Positions 44,404 to 53,846 of a stretch of 64,000 bases of DNA are shown one piece after another. The DNA comes from Micromonospora chokoriensis (GTDB taxonomy: Bacteria > Actinomycetota > Actinomycetes > Mycobacteriales > Micromonosporaceae), in contig NZ_LT607409.1 of the NCBI RefSeq assembly GCF_900091505.1, positions 1,736,001-1,800,000 on the forward strand, in the 5' to 3' direction. The notes under the pieces are model-generated. The model was not told the DNA's origin. It saw only the letters and a program-made list of their open reading frames with translations, and searched no databases. The translations under genes were made by a program, and so were the position numbers. Position 1 is the stretch's first letter, and each line of letters starts with the position of its first letter.

Positions 44404-46236
44404 GTGCGTGACCCCAACATCTCCCGATCCGTCGCCGGCCAGCTGTCGCCGGTCCGCCGTGCGTCCGACCTGCGTCGACTGCGCGCCGAGCGCTTCGACG
44501 TGCTGGTCATCGGGGGCGGGGTGACCGGTGCCGGCGCGGCCCTGGACGCGGCGTCCCGGGGCCTCAAGGTGGCCCTCGTCGAGGCGCGCGACCTCGCCTC
44601 CGGCACCTCCAGCCGGTCCAGCAAGCTCATCCACGGTGGCCTGCGCTACCTGGAGCAGTTGGAGTTCCACCTGGTGCACGAGGCACTCACCGAGCGCGGC
44701 CTGCTCGCCACCCGACTCGCGCCGCACCTGGTGCGTCCGGTGCCGTTCCTGGTGCCGTTGCCGGCCGGGCGGGGCCTACGCGACCTGCCGGCCCGGATCT
44801 TCCGCCGCTCGTACTACGGCGCGGGCGTGGCCACCTACGACGCCTTCGCGGGGCTCTTCGGCGGCGGCCGGGGGATGCCACTGCACCGGCACCTGACCCG
44901 GGAGAGCGCCCGTCGGATCTTCCCGAGTCTGCGGGCCGACGCGCTGGCCGGGGCGATCCGCTACTACGACGGGCAGGTCGACGACGCCCGCCTGGTGGTC
45001 ACCCTGGCCCGCACCGCCGCCAGCCTCGGCGCGACAGTGGTGAGCAGCGCCCGTGCCGTCGGGCTGATCCGGCAGGCGCGTGAGGTGACAGGTGTCCGCG
45101 TACGCGACCTGGAGGCGCCGGCGGGCTCACCGGACGCGGAGTTCGAGGTGCACGCCCGCACCGTCATCGCCGCCACGGGTGTGTGGAGCGACGACATGTC
45201 CCGGATGCTCAACGACGTGGGCCTGCGGCCCGGCATCCGGGTGCGTGCGTCCAAGGGTGTGCACCTGGTGGTGCCCCGGTCGGCGATCACCGGTGAGACC
45301 GGGCTCATCCTGCGTACGGCGAAGTCGGTGCTCTTCGTCATCCCGTGGGGCGGGCACTGGATCATCGGCACCACGGACACCGACTGGCGGTTGGACCGGT
45401 CCCACCCGGCGGCCTCCGCGAGCGACATCGACTACCTCCTCGACCAGGTCAACACGGTGCTGGACCGTCCGTTGACCACCGCCGACATCGAGGGCGTCTA
45501 CGCGGGGCTGCGGCCGCTGCTGGCCGGCGAGGCCGACTCGACCTCGAAGCTCTCCCGCGAGCACGCGGTCTTCGAGCCGATGCTCGGGTTGCTGCTGGTC
45601 GCCGGTGGCAAGTACACGACGTACCGGGTGATGGCGTCCGACGTGGTCGACCGTGCGGCCCGCAGGCTCGGCGGGACCCGCCCGTCGCGTACCGCCGACC
45701 TGCCGCTGCTGGGCGCCGACGGGTACCCGGCGATGTGGCGGGACCGGGCCGACCTGGCTCGCCGGCACGGCGTGCCGGTGGGTGTGGTGGAGCACCTGCT
45801 GGAGCGGTACGGCAGCCTCACCCGGGACCTGCTGGCGCTTGTCGACGCCGATCCGCTGCTCGCGTCTCCGCTGGCGGGCGCCCCGGAGTACCTGGCGGCC
45901 GAGGTCGCGTACGCGGCGCGGGCCGAGGGCGCGCTGCACCTGGAGGACGTGCTGACCCGACGGACGCGGATCTCGTTCGAGACCAGTCACCGGGGGTTGG
46001 AGTCGGCGGAGCACGCCGCCGAGCTGATGGGCGCGGTGCTCGGCTGGGACGCGGCGACCCGGGCCCGCGAGGTGGAGCACTACCGCGTCCGGGTGGAGGC
46101 GGAGCGGCAGTCTCAGTTGATGCCGGACGACGCGGCGGCGGACGCGGCCCGGCTCGGTGCTCCGGACGTTCGGGGTTACGCGGCCGACCGGGGTGGCGAC
46201 GACGACCAGGCGGAGCTGCGATCGTCCGCTCGATGA
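44404..46236 (+). CDS. glpD: glycerol-3-phosphate dehydrogenase (FAD)
   Basis: 610 residues from a GTG at 44404, where the family sequence begins. Oxidises sn-glycerol-3-phosphate to dihydroxyacetone phosphate at the membrane. FAD-binding VLVIGGGVTGAGAALDAASRG, TSSRSSKLIHGGLRYLEQ, SKGVHLVVPRS, GTTDTDW and GGKYTTYRVMA are hallmark GlpD segments. The C-terminal helical cap is complete. No glpK or glpF is adjacent. Confidence 0.95.
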   Translation: MRDPNISRSVAGQLSPVRRASDLRRLRAERFDVLVIGGGVTGAGAALDAASRGLKVALVEARDLASGTSSRSSKLIHGGLRYLEQLEFHLVHEALTERGLLATRLAPHLVRPVPFLVPLPAGRGLRDLPARIFRRSYYGAGVATYDAFAGLFGGGRGMPLHRHLTRESARRIFPSLRADALAGAIRYYDGQVDDARLVVTLARTAASLGATVVSSARAVGLIRQAREVTGVRVRDLEAPAGSPDAEFEVHARTVIAATGVWSDDMSRMLNDVGLRPGIRVRASKGVHLVVPRSAITGETGLILRTAKSVLFVIPWGGHWIIGTTDTDWRLDRSHPAASASDIDYLLDQVNTVLDRPLTTADIEGVYAGLRPLLAGEADSTSKLSREHAVFEPMLGLLLVAGGKYTTYRVMASDVVDRAARRLGGTRPSRTADLPLLGADGYPAMWRDRADLARRHGVPVGVVEHLLERYGSLTRDLLALVDADPLLASPLAGAPEYLAAEVAYAARAEGALHLEDVLTRRTRISFETSHRGLESAEHAAELMGAVLGWDAATRAREVEHYRVRVEAERQSQLMPDDAAADAARLGAPDVRGYAADRGGDDDQAELRSSAR

Positions 46237-46324
46237 CGAATTGCGACGTTACCGATGGGTAACCATCGATACCGACCCGGATGGTGGTTTCGAACGCTAC
46301 CTACGGTGGGGTAGGTTTCCGCGC

Positions 46325-46861
46325 GTGCTACCCCGCGCGCACCCACGTCTGCTCTCACCCCTCCTCGCCGTCGCGCTCGCCGGTGCCCTGACCGGGTGCT
46401 CGCTGTTCGCCGGCGACGAGCCGGGTAAAACCGTCGCGCAACCGACCGCAGCCGCGGCGGGAGGTGGGTCACAACTGGAGATACCCACCACCGTCGCCGC
46501 AGGTCAGGTCAGCCTGATCCAACGGCTCGGCGAGGACGGTCCACTGCGCACCCTGAGCGTCGAGCGCAACGGCGCGTGGCAGTGCCTCGACTGCGCCGGC
46601 GACGGGGTGACCTCCCGGGGCACCCTCGCCCCGGAGTTGACCGAGCGGCTCCAGGTGCTGCTCGCCAACCCGGCGCTGGCCGACGAGACCGACCAGGCCC
46701 GGCGCTACCGGACCACCTGCATCGACGCGCTGACGTCCAGCCTCATCACCTCGGCCGGGCTGATCACCTCGCAGGACTGCCCGGGTGAGGAGCGCACAGC
46801 TGTCGCCGGCGAGATCCTGCTGCTGCTCACCCAGGCGACCCCGGCCGAGGTCAAGGGCTGA
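46325..46861 (+). CDS. hypothetical lipoprotein
   Basis: 178 residues from a GTG at 46325 with a GGGGTAGG-type site. Signal peptide with lipobox (LAGALTGCSLF). After a Thr/Ala/Gly linker, a small domain has SLIQRLGEDGPLRTLSVERNG, WQCLDCAGDG and TTCIDALTSSLITSAG, with four cysteines. I recognise no family. It converges on the FAD oxidase gene with a 10-bp gap. Confidence 0.78.
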   Translation: MLPRAHPRLLSPLLAVALAGALTGCSLFAGDEPGKTVAQPTAAAAGGGSQLEIPTTVAAGQVSLIQRLGEDGPLRTLSVERNGAWQCLDCAGDGVTSRGTLAPELTERLQVLLANPALADETDQARRYRTTCIDALTSSLITSAGLITSQDCPGEERTAVAGEILLLLTQATPAEVKG

Positions 46862-46871
46862 CCCCAGCCGG

Positions 46872-48272
46872 TCAGAGCACCTTGCCCGGGTTGAGCAGAC
46901 CGGCCGGGTCCAGCGCCGACTTGATCGCCTGGTGCACCCGGACACCGACCGGCCCGATCTCCCGGGCCAGCCAGTCCCGCTTGAGCAGCCCCACCCCGTG
47001 CTCGCCGGTGCACGTGCCGCCCAGGTCGAGGCCGAGCCGCATGATCTCGTCGAACGCCCGCCGGCCCCGCTCCACGCTCGCCGGGTCGGCCCGGTCGACC
47101 ACGATGTTCGGGTGCATGTTGCCGTCCCCGGCATGCCCCACCACGCCGATCGGCACCTCGCACTCCGCCGCGATCCGGGCCACCCCGTCCAACAGCGCCG
47201 CGAGCGAGCCGCGCGGCACCGCCACGTCGTCGATCACCAGACCGCCGTTGCCGCCCGGGTACGCGTCGGCGGCGAACTTCTCCATCGCCGGGTGCGCCAG
47301 CCGACGGGCCTGCAGAAGCGCCGCCGCCTCCACCGAGTCGGTGGCCGCGTAGACCTCGTCGGCGCCGGCCGCCTCACACACGGCGGCCAGGCCGGCCAGG
47401 TCGTCGGCGGCCCGGGGGCCGGTGTCCGCCGCGGCCAGCAGCAGCGCCTGCGCGTCGGTGCGCAACCCCATCGGCTGGTACGCCTCGATCGCCCGCAGGT
47501 GGGTCTGGTCGAGCAGCTCCAACAGGCTCGGGGTGAGGCCACGAGCCGCGATCTCGGCCACCGCGGCGCCGGCCGCCGCGGTGGACGGGAAGACCGCGAC
47601 CAGGGTCAGCGAGTCGGCCGGCGCGGGTCGCAGCGCCACTGTCACCTCGGTGATCACGCCGAGGGTGCCCTCCGAGCCGACGAAGAGCCGGGTCAGGTCG
47701 TAACCGGCCACCCCCTTGGCCGTACGCCGACCGGTGCGCAGCACCTCACCGGAGGCGAGCACCACCTCCAGGCCGAGGACGTACTCGGTGGTCACGCCGT
47801 ACTTCACGCAGCACATGCCACCGGCGTTGGTGGCCACGTTGCCGCCGATCGTCGACGACTCCCAGGAACCGGGGTCCGGCGGGTACCAGAGCCCCTGCTT
47901 GGCGACCGCCCCGGCGAGCGCCGCGTTGACCACCCCCGGTTGGACCACGGCGATGCGGCTCACCGGGTCGATCTCCCGGATCTCGTCCATCACGACGGTG
48001 CTGATCACCACCGCGCCGTCCACCGCGTTGGCCGCGCCGGCCAGCCCGGTCCGCGCGCCCTGCGGCACCACCGGTACGCCGTGCCGCGCCGCCGCCCGCA
48101 CCACGGCGACCACCTGTTCGGTGCTGCGCGGGCGGGTCACCACGAGCGGGGTGCCGGCGGCGCACAGGTCGGCCTCGTCCCGCTGGTGCATCCGCAGCAG
48201 GTCCGGGTCGGTGAGCACGGCGTCGTCGCCGAGCGCGTCGCGCAGGTCGTCGAGGAGATCGGTGGGGGCCAT
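46872..48272 (-). CDS. FAD-linked oxidase (GlcD/D-lactate dehydrogenase type)
   Basis: 466 residues from the ATG at 48272. FAD-binding PCMH domain: VVPQGARTGLAGAAN, PDPGSWESSTIGGNVATNAGG, VGSEGTLGVITEV. The C-terminal catalytic/metal region has GHAGDGNMHPN and CTGEHGVGLLKRDW, as in glycolate oxidase subunit D, D-lactate dehydrogenases and D-2-hydroxyglutarate dehydrogenase. No GlcE/GlcF partners are adjacent, so it is probably a single-subunit enzyme. Substrate uncertain. Confidence 0.9.
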   Translation of the reverse strand: MAPTDLLDDLRDALGDDAVLTDPDLLRMHQRDEADLCAAGTPLVVTRPRSTEQVVAVVRAAARHGVPVVPQGARTGLAGAANAVDGAVVISTVVMDEIREIDPVSRIAVVQPGVVNAALAGAVAKQGLWYPPDPGSWESSTIGGNVATNAGGMCCVKYGVTTEYVLGLEVVLASGEVLRTGRRTAKGVAGYDLTRLFVGSEGTLGVITEVTVALRPAPADSLTLVAVFPSTAAAGAAVAEIAARGLTPSLLELLDQTHLRAIEAYQPMGLRTDAQALLLAAADTGPRAADDLAGLAAVCEAAGADEVYAATDSVEAAALLQARRLAHPAMEKFAADAYPGGNGGLVIDDVAVPRGSLAALLDGVARIAAECEVPIGVVGHAGDGNMHPNIVVDRADPASVERGRRAFDEIMRLGLDLGGTCTGEHGVGLLKRDWLAREIGPVGVRVHQAIKSALDPAGLLNPGKVL

Positions 48273-48340
48273 GCAGCCGAGGCTAGGTCGCCGGCCGCCG
48301 ATCATCAACATGATCGACTACGCGGGATAGCTTGGGCACC

Positions 48341-48625
48341 ATGCTCTACCTGGACCGGCCTGCCTGGCCGTGGCGCGGTCGACTCTGGTCGCACCTGATC
48401 AGCGACGTCTCGTACGCCGAGCTGCACGCCTTCGCCGAGACGCTCGGCGCGCCCCCGCGCGGCTTCGACCGGGACCACTACGACATTCCGGCCGACCGGT
48501 TCGCGGCGGCGGTGTGGCTCGGCGCCCAGGTGGTGCCGAGCCGGGAACTGGTCCGGCTGCTCCGCACGGCCGGGCTGCGTCGCCCGAAGCACCTGGTCAG
48601 CCCTCGTCCTCCGACTCCCCGCTGA
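48341..48625 (+). CDS. DUF4031 domain protein
   Basis: 94 residues from the ATG at 48341. WPWRGRLWSHLISDVSYAEL, then HAFAETLGAPPRGFDRDHYD and HYDIP match the small DUF4031 family. Function unknown. Its last 29 bp overlap the convergent HD-domain gene. Confidence 0.82.
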   Translation: MLYLDRPAWPWRGRLWSHLISDVSYAELHAFAETLGAPPRGFDRDHYDIPADRFAAAVWLGAQVVPSRELVRLLRTAGLRRPKHLVSPRPPTPR

Positions 48626-49271
48626 GCGCGGCCAGCTCGCGGCGCAGGTTGTCCCGGGCGGGCTCCTCCCACCGACCGGCCAGCGGCGGCAGGCGGAACA
48701 GCGCGGGCAGCGCCAGCAGACCGGTCAACACCGCCGCCCGCCCGGCCCGGAAGGCGGGCTCCGGCACGTGGGCGTACTCCCGTCGGATCGCCGCCGCGTA
48801 GCGCTGATACCCGGCCGCGGGCGTGGCCAGCACGGCGAGGTCCGCGTCGCAGAGCAGCGCGCCGTCCCGGTCGCCCGGCGCCACAGCGTGCCCGGCGGTG
48901 AGCAGCACCAGCCGGCGCACCTCGGAGACGGAGGACGCCGGCACCCCGAGCCCGGTGAGCACCTCGTCGGCCAACGCGGCGCTGTCGTGCTCGTTGGCGT
49001 ACCCGGGGGCTCGCGGGTCGTAGACGGCGTCGTGGAACCAGGCCGCCAACCGCACCAGGTCGACCTGGCCGGCGAGGTCGGCGTGCTCGTCCACCACGTC
49101 GAGCACCGCCGTCAGGTGAGCCGGAGTGTGATAGTGCCGGTGCGGCTCCCGCCACCGACCGAGCAACTGCTCCCCCGCACCGCCCGACGACGCGTCCGGG
49201 GACGCGCCAGCACCCCGGACCGCTGTCCGCCACCGATCCAGCAGATCAATCACCGCCCGAGTCTGCCGCAT
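48597..49271 (-). CDS. HD-domain metal-dependent phosphohydrolase-like protein
   Basis: 224 residues from the ATG at 49271. HYHTPAHLTAVLDVVDEH, AAWFHDAVYDPR and HDSAALADEVL carry the His and HD metal ligands of the predicted COG4339-type HD hydrolases. The C-terminus (LLCDADLAVLA, YAAAIRREYAHVP) is also typical. Substrate unknown. Overlaps the DUF4031 3' end. Confidence 0.85.
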   Translation of the reverse strand: MRQTRAVIDLLDRWRTAVRGAGASPDASSGGAGEQLLGRWREPHRHYHTPAHLTAVLDVVDEHADLAGQVDLVRLAAWFHDAVYDPRAPGYANEHDSAALADEVLTGLGVPASSVSEVRRLVLLTAGHAVAPGDRDGALLCDADLAVLATPAAGYQRYAAAIRREYAHVPEPAFRAGRAAVLTGLLALPALFRLPPLAGRWEEPARDNLRRELAALSGESEDEG

Positions 49272-49329
49272 CCGTCCGCGACGCGCGCGAAGGGAGGATT
49301 CAGCGGGCGCACCACGGGTAGTCGCGCCC

Positions 49330-50595
49330 ATGGCCGTGGCCCGGGACAAGCGACCGCCGGTGGTGCGACGTACCGCGCTGCGTGACGGGCTGGTGGACAT
49401 CGACGGTGCCCGGATCGCCGAGGCGACCGAGCAGCTGCGCCACCGGAGCCGAGCCACCCTGCACGACCGCCTGCACCGGGTGCGGATGGCGGGCGGGCTG
49501 GCCGTGCAGGCCGGGCTGGCTGCCGGAATCGCGTACGTGATCTCGCACAAGGTGCTGGGCAACCCGCAACCGGTCTTCGCGCCGATCTCCGCGGTCGGCA
49601 CCCTGGCGGCGTCGGTGGGCCAGCGGTTCCGCCGGACCGTCGAGTTGATCGTCGGGGTGGGGGTGGGGGTGGCCGTCGGCGACCTCTTGATCTATCTGCT
49701 CGGCACCGGAGCCTGGCAGCTCGGTCTGGTGGTCACTGTCGCGATCCTCCTCACCATCTTCGCCGGGGCGAGCGTGGCCATCGTCATCCAGGCGGCGGCC
49801 ACGGCGGTGCTGATCGTGACGCTGAGCCCCTCCACCCAGGACCTGGAGATCCCCCGATTCGTCGACGCGTTCCTCGGTGGCGGGGTCGCCCTGCTGGTCA
49901 CGGCACTGCTGCTACCGCTGAACCCGCTGCGGGTGATCAACCGGGCCGCCCGGCCGGCGCTCGACCTGCTCGCCACCCAGCTCGACGTCACGGCGGACGG
50001 TCTCCGCAGCCGGGACCGGGCCACCATCCAGGGCGCCTTGGAGAGGCTGCGCGACAACAAGGAGGAACTGGCCACGTTGGGCGAGGCGATCGAGGGCGCG
50101 AAGGAGACGGCCACCCTCTCCCCGGCCCGCTGGCACCGCCGCAGCGAGCTGATCCACTACGCGGAGGCGGCCGACCCGATCGACCGGGCGATGCGCAACA
50201 GCGGCACCCTGATCCGCCGGTCGGTCACCCTCGTCGAGGACGAGGAACCGGTGCCCGACTCGATGCCGGACGCGGTCGGTCACCTCGCCGAGTCGGTCCG
50301 GCTGCTCAAACACGAGTTCGCGGCCGGGGACGAACCGGAGAAGGCCCGGGAGCGGTCCCTGCGGGCGGTCAGCGAGGCCGGTCGGGCGTACGGCGCCGGG
50401 GTCGGCTTCTCCGGCAGCGTGGTGGTCGCCCAGATCCGCACCACAGCGAGTGACCTGCTGGTGGCCTCCGGGATCGAGCAGGAGGAGGCGAACCGCTGGA
50501 TCCGCACCGCCTTCGGGGAGCAGGAACGGCCGGTCGCCGAGCCGGCCAGGCCCGACGAGACGCCGAAACCGCCCACCGCCCCACCCGTCGGCTGA
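49330..50595 (+). CDS. FUSC/aromatic acid exporter-like membrane protein
   Basis: 421 residues. About residues 50-200 hold six hydrophobic segments including GLAAGIAYVISHKVLGNPQPVF, the start of the FUSC/DUF939 domain, and TVELIVGVGVGVAVGDLLIYL. The remainder is a helical cytoplasmic region (RDNKEELATLGEAIEGAKE). Family members are proposed aromatic acid exporters; direct evidence for a substrate is lacking here. Confidence 0.85.
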   Translation: MAVARDKRPPVVRRTALRDGLVDIDGARIAEATEQLRHRSRATLHDRLHRVRMAGGLAVQAGLAAGIAYVISHKVLGNPQPVFAPISAVGTLAASVGQRFRRTVELIVGVGVGVAVGDLLIYLLGTGAWQLGLVVTVAILLTIFAGASVAIVIQAAATAVLIVTLSPSTQDLEIPRFVDAFLGGGVALLVTALLLPLNPLRVINRAARPALDLLATQLDVTADGLRSRDRATIQGALERLRDNKEELATLGEAIEGAKETATLSPARWHRRSELIHYAEAADPIDRAMRNSGTLIRRSVTLVEDEEPVPDSMPDAVGHLAESVRLLKHEFAAGDEPEKARERSLRAVSEAGRAYGAGVGFSGSVVVAQIRTTASDLLVASGIEQEEANRWIRTAFGEQERPVAEPARPDETPKPPTAPPVG

Positions 50596-50599
50596 GCCC

Positions 50600-51904
50600 T
50601 CACCCCAGGTCGGCCAGCGCGGCGAGCAGCTTGTCCACCTGCGCCTCCGTGGTGCCCAGGCCGATGCTGGCCCGCAGTGCCGTGGACGGCAGGTCCCGTC
50701 GGCCGGTACGCCCCGCCGCCTCGCTGAGCAGACGTCGCGCCAGCGGGTGGGCGCAGAACAACCCGTCGCGTACGCCGATGTGGTGCTCGGCGGCCAACCG
50801 CGCGGCCACCGCACTGGAATCCCAGCCGACGACCACGAACGAGACGATCCCGACGCGGGGCGCGTCCGGGCCGAAGGTGCGCAACTCCACGACGTGCGGC
50901 AGAGCGGCGATGCCGGTCCGCAGTCGGGTCAGCAGCGCCTGCTCGTGAGCGGCCAGCGCGGCCCGGTCGGCGTCGTCGAGCGCCGTGCACACGGCCGCCA
51001 GCGCCACCGCGCCGAGCAGGTTCGGGGTGCCGCCCTCGTGCCGTGCCGGCCCGGTCGCCCAGTTCACGTCGTGGGTCGCCGGTCCGACGTGGCTGGTGGC
51101 ACCGCCGCCGGCCAGGTACGGCGGTGCGGCGTCCAGCCAGTCCGCCCGGCCGATCAGCACACCCGCACCGAACGGCGCGTACAGCTTGTGGCCGGACACC
51201 GCCAGGTAGTCGACGTCCAGCGCGAGCAGGTCGACCGGGGCGTGCGGGGCGAGCTGAGCGGCGTCCAGCACGATGCGGGCACCGTGCCGGTGCGCCACCC
51301 GGGCCAGCTCGGTGACCGGCCACAGCTCCCCGGTCACGTTGCTCGCACCGGTCACCGCGACCAGCACCGGCAGCGCCGGGTTACTGCCCCGGCGTAGTTC
51401 GGTGAGGGCGGCGGCGAGGTCACGTACCGCGGCGTCCGGGTCGGTGGGCACCGGCAGCCGCACCGAGCCGCGCGGCCAGGGCAGCAGGTTGGCGTGGTGC
51501 TCACCGGCGAAGGTGACCACCGTCGTGCCGGCCGGCAGGGCCCGTGCCAGCAGGTTCAGCGCGTCGGTCGTGTTGCGGGTGAAGAACACGTGATCGTCGA
51601 CTCGGGCGCCGAAGGCGTCACCGACCGTCTGCCGGGCCTGCTCGTACGCGAGGGTGCAGCGTCGGGACAACGCTCCCGCCCCCCGGTGGACGCTCGCGTA
51701 CCAGGGCAGCAGCTCGGCCACCGCGTCGGCGGCGGCCCGCGCGCACGGCGCGCTGGCGGCGTAGTCCAGGTTGATCTCGCCCGGTACGCCGAGGACGTCG
51801 AGCGGCCCCGACGAGGCCGGCTCGGGCGCGGCTGGCTCGGTTGCGGCCGGCTCGGGCGCGGCGTCGACGCGGGTGGGCAGCGAGGGGAGAAGAGTGACGG
51901 GCAC
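50600..51904 (-). CDS. class V aminotransferase/cysteine desulfurase-like enzyme
   Basis: 434 residues from a GTG at 51904 with GGAGG 7 bp upstream; an ATG at 51994 is an alternative. PLP fold type I: INLDYAASAPCARAAADAV, HRGAGALSRRCTLAYEQAR, FFTRNTTDALNLLA, and the PLP lysine in YLAVSGHKLYAPFGAG. Resembles the SufS/IscS group, but the active-site Cys of desulfurases is not evident: the segment near the end reads GVRDGLFCAHPLARRLL. It may be a desulfurase or another class V enzyme. No Fe-S assembly genes are nearby. Confidence 0.86.
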   Translation of the reverse strand: MPVTLLPSLPTRVDAAPEPAATEPAAPEPASSGPLDVLGVPGEINLDYAASAPCARAAADAVAELLPWYASVHRGAGALSRRCTLAYEQARQTVGDAFGARVDDHVFFTRNTTDALNLLARALPAGTTVVTFAGEHHANLLPWPRGSVRLPVPTDPDAAVRDLAAALTELRRGSNPALPVLVAVTGASNVTGELWPVTELARVAHRHGARIVLDAAQLAPHAPVDLLALDVDYLAVSGHKLYAPFGAGVLIGRADWLDAAPPYLAGGGATSHVGPATHDVNWATGPARHEGGTPNLLGAVALAAVCTALDDADRAALAAHEQALLTRLRTGIAALPHVVELRTFGPDAPRVGIVSFVVVGWDSSAVAARLAAEHHIGVRDGLFCAHPLARRLLSEAAGRTGRRDLPSTALRASIGLGTTEAQVDKLLAALADLG

Positions 51905-52136
51905 GCCGGAACCTCCGGGGTCAGGGACCCCGGGTGCACTGTCGGGACGGGGTCCGCGCTTGCCCAGCACACCGATCGGGCTGGGCCCGGTCATCACCCG
52001 GGGCACCCCACCGCGAACTCGACGAGGGTTGCCGGCCAGCAAGCCGGGGCTTCGCGCTGGCACTCGTGACCTGCCGGCAGCATAGCGGCTACCGATGCGA
52101 CCGGACCAGCCGGCGGCGGATGGCTACGCTGACCGC

Positions 52137-53573
52137 ATGGCCGACACCCCGCCCGGTTCACCCCTGCCGTCGCCGCCCGCATCCACGGCCCCGCCCGTCG
52201 TCGACGCGCCCCCGATGCCGCGGCGCCGACTGGGCTGGCGGCGGTTCCTGGCGCTGGCCGGGGTGGTGCTGCTCATCGCCGCCTGCGCGGTGTTCATGGT
52301 CTTCACGCTCGGCCAGTCGCTCGGCGCGCAGGCCCTGCTCATCGGGGTCGCCGCCGCCATCCTGCCGGTGCCGGTGCTGGTCGCCTGTTTCCTCTGGCTG
52401 GACCGGTACGAACCCGAGCCGCTGAAATATCTGATCTTCTGCTTCGCCTGGGGCGCGTTCGTCTCCACCGCCGCCTCGCTGACGGTGAACGACTTCGCCG
52501 CCGGCCGCTTCGCCGACTGGGGTCTGCCGGCCGCGCTCACCGGGGTGCTGGTGGCGCCGTTCATCGAGGAGTCGACGAAGGCGCTCGGCCCGATCCTGCT
52601 GCTGGTGTTCCGCCGGCGCGAGTGGTCCGGGATCACCGACGGCCTGGTCTACTGCGGGCTGTCGGCGGTCGGTTTCGCCATGGTGGAGAACATCCTCTAT
52701 TTGGGCGGGTTGGGTTACGCGTCCGGTGTCGACAGGTATGGCCCCGCCACCGGCATCCAGCAGGTCATCGCGATCTTCATCCTCCGGATCCTGCTGTTCG
52801 GGTTCGCCCATCCGCTCTTCACCTCGATGACGGGTTTCGGCCTGGGCATCGCCGCGCGGACGGCGGACCGGCGGGTCCGGGTGCTCGCCCCGATCGCCGG
52901 CCTGCTGCTGGCGATGATGTTGCACGGCACGTGGAACCTGCTGCCCACGCTCACCCAGGCCACCGGCGAGGCCGTGATCATGCTGTACGGCTTCCTGGGC
53001 CTGATGGTGCCCGTCTTCTTCGGCACCGTGGGGCTGGCGGTGTGGCTGCGCGCCTGGGAGGGGCGGCTCACCGAGCGCGTCCTGCCGGACTACGTACGCG
53101 CCGGCTGGCTGAGCCCGCCCGAGGTGGCCGCGCTGAGCAGTCTGGGGCGACGGCACGCGGCCCGCAGTTGGGCGCGCCGGGTGGCCGGTGACGCCGGGGT
53201 CCGGGCGATGCGTGGTTACCAGTCCGCCGCCACCCGGCTGGCCCTGCTGCGCGACGGCACCCTGCGGGGTCTGGACCGGAAGGCCGCCGACCAGGAACGG
53301 ACCGCACGGGAGGAGCGGGAGCTGCTGGACGCGATCAGCGCGTACCGGTCGGTCTTCGTCGGTCGGGATCCGCAGGCCCCGGCGGGGCTCTGGGACGGCA
53401 GCCGCTACCACCTGCGCTTCCCGGACGGCCACCAGCGTCCGGTGGACGCGCCGGACGAGCCGGTGGTGCCGATTCCGGTGGTGTTGGCACCCGCGCCGCC
53501 CCCGGTCGGGTACGCCCCACCCGGCTGGCCCGGCCTGCGCCCGCCCGCGCCCTGGCCCCCGGGTCACCACTGA
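52137..53573 (+). CDS. PrsW family intramembrane metalloprotease
   Basis: 478 residues from the ATG at 52137. After a Pro-rich N-terminus, eight to nine hydrophobic segments carry the PrsW motifs: EExxK in FIEESTKALGP, FAMVEN (second glutamate motif), FGFAHPLF and LHGTWN (histidines). PrsW-type proteases cleave membrane proteins such as anti-sigma factors. The C-terminal about 150 residues are cytoplasmic and Pro-rich at the end. No anti-sigma gene is adjacent. Confidence 0.92.
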   Translation: MADTPPGSPLPSPPASTAPPVVDAPPMPRRRLGWRRFLALAGVVLLIAACAVFMVFTLGQSLGAQALLIGVAAAILPVPVLVACFLWLDRYEPEPLKYLIFCFAWGAFVSTAASLTVNDFAAGRFADWGLPAALTGVLVAPFIEESTKALGPILLLVFRRREWSGITDGLVYCGLSAVGFAMVENILYLGGLGYASGVDRYGPATGIQQVIAIFILRILLFGFAHPLFTSMTGFGLGIAARTADRRVRVLAPIAGLLLAMMLHGTWNLLPTLTQATGEAVIMLYGFLGLMVPVFFGTVGLAVWLRAWEGRLTERVLPDYVRAGWLSPPEVAALSSLGRRHAARSWARRVAGDAGVRAMRGYQSAATRLALLRDGTLRGLDRKAADQERTAREERELLDAISAYRSVFVGRDPQAPAGLWDGSRYHLRFPDGHQRPVDAPDEPVVPIPVVLAPAPPPVGYAPPGWPGLRPPAPWPPGHH

Positions 53574-53597
53574 CGGCGCGTGCCGCCGACCGCCGGC

Positions 53598-53765
53598 TCA
53601 GGTCATCAGCGAGGTGAGGAAGTCGCCGAAGCCCTGGAACATCGCGATCAACGCGGCCCCGATCGCCCGGAACATCTGCGCGGCGCCGTCCGGCCGGAAG
53701 GCCACGAAGTAGATCAGGAACGCGACGAAGCCCCAGGTCAACAGCTTCTTCACGAATACCGGCAT
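53598..53765 (-). CDS. 55-residue membrane micro-protein
   Basis: Short frame with ATG at 53765 and TGA at 53598-53600. The product begins MPVFVKKLLTWGFVAFLIYF, a basic start and a hydrophobic helix, followed by FRPDGAAQMFRAIGAAL and an amphipathic helix ending FGDFLTSLMT. GGGGAGGG lies just upstream of the ATG, and third codon positions are G/C-rich. It sits between PrsW (convergent) and the GroES-like gene (same strand). I know no function. Confidence 0.75.
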   Translation of the reverse strand: MPVFVKKLLTWGFVAFLIYFVAFRPDGAAQMFRAIGAALIAMFQGFGDFLTSLMT

Positions 53766-53846
53766 CGTCCCTCCCCAGGGCCACGGTCGCCGGATGGCTT
53801 CCCGTCGTGCAGCCGGGCAAACGGTGCGCGGCAGGGGGAGGGTGGG

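Noticed and set aside
46785..48398. 537-residue plus-strand frame opposite the FAD oxidase
   Set aside because: Antisense shadow with no motif.
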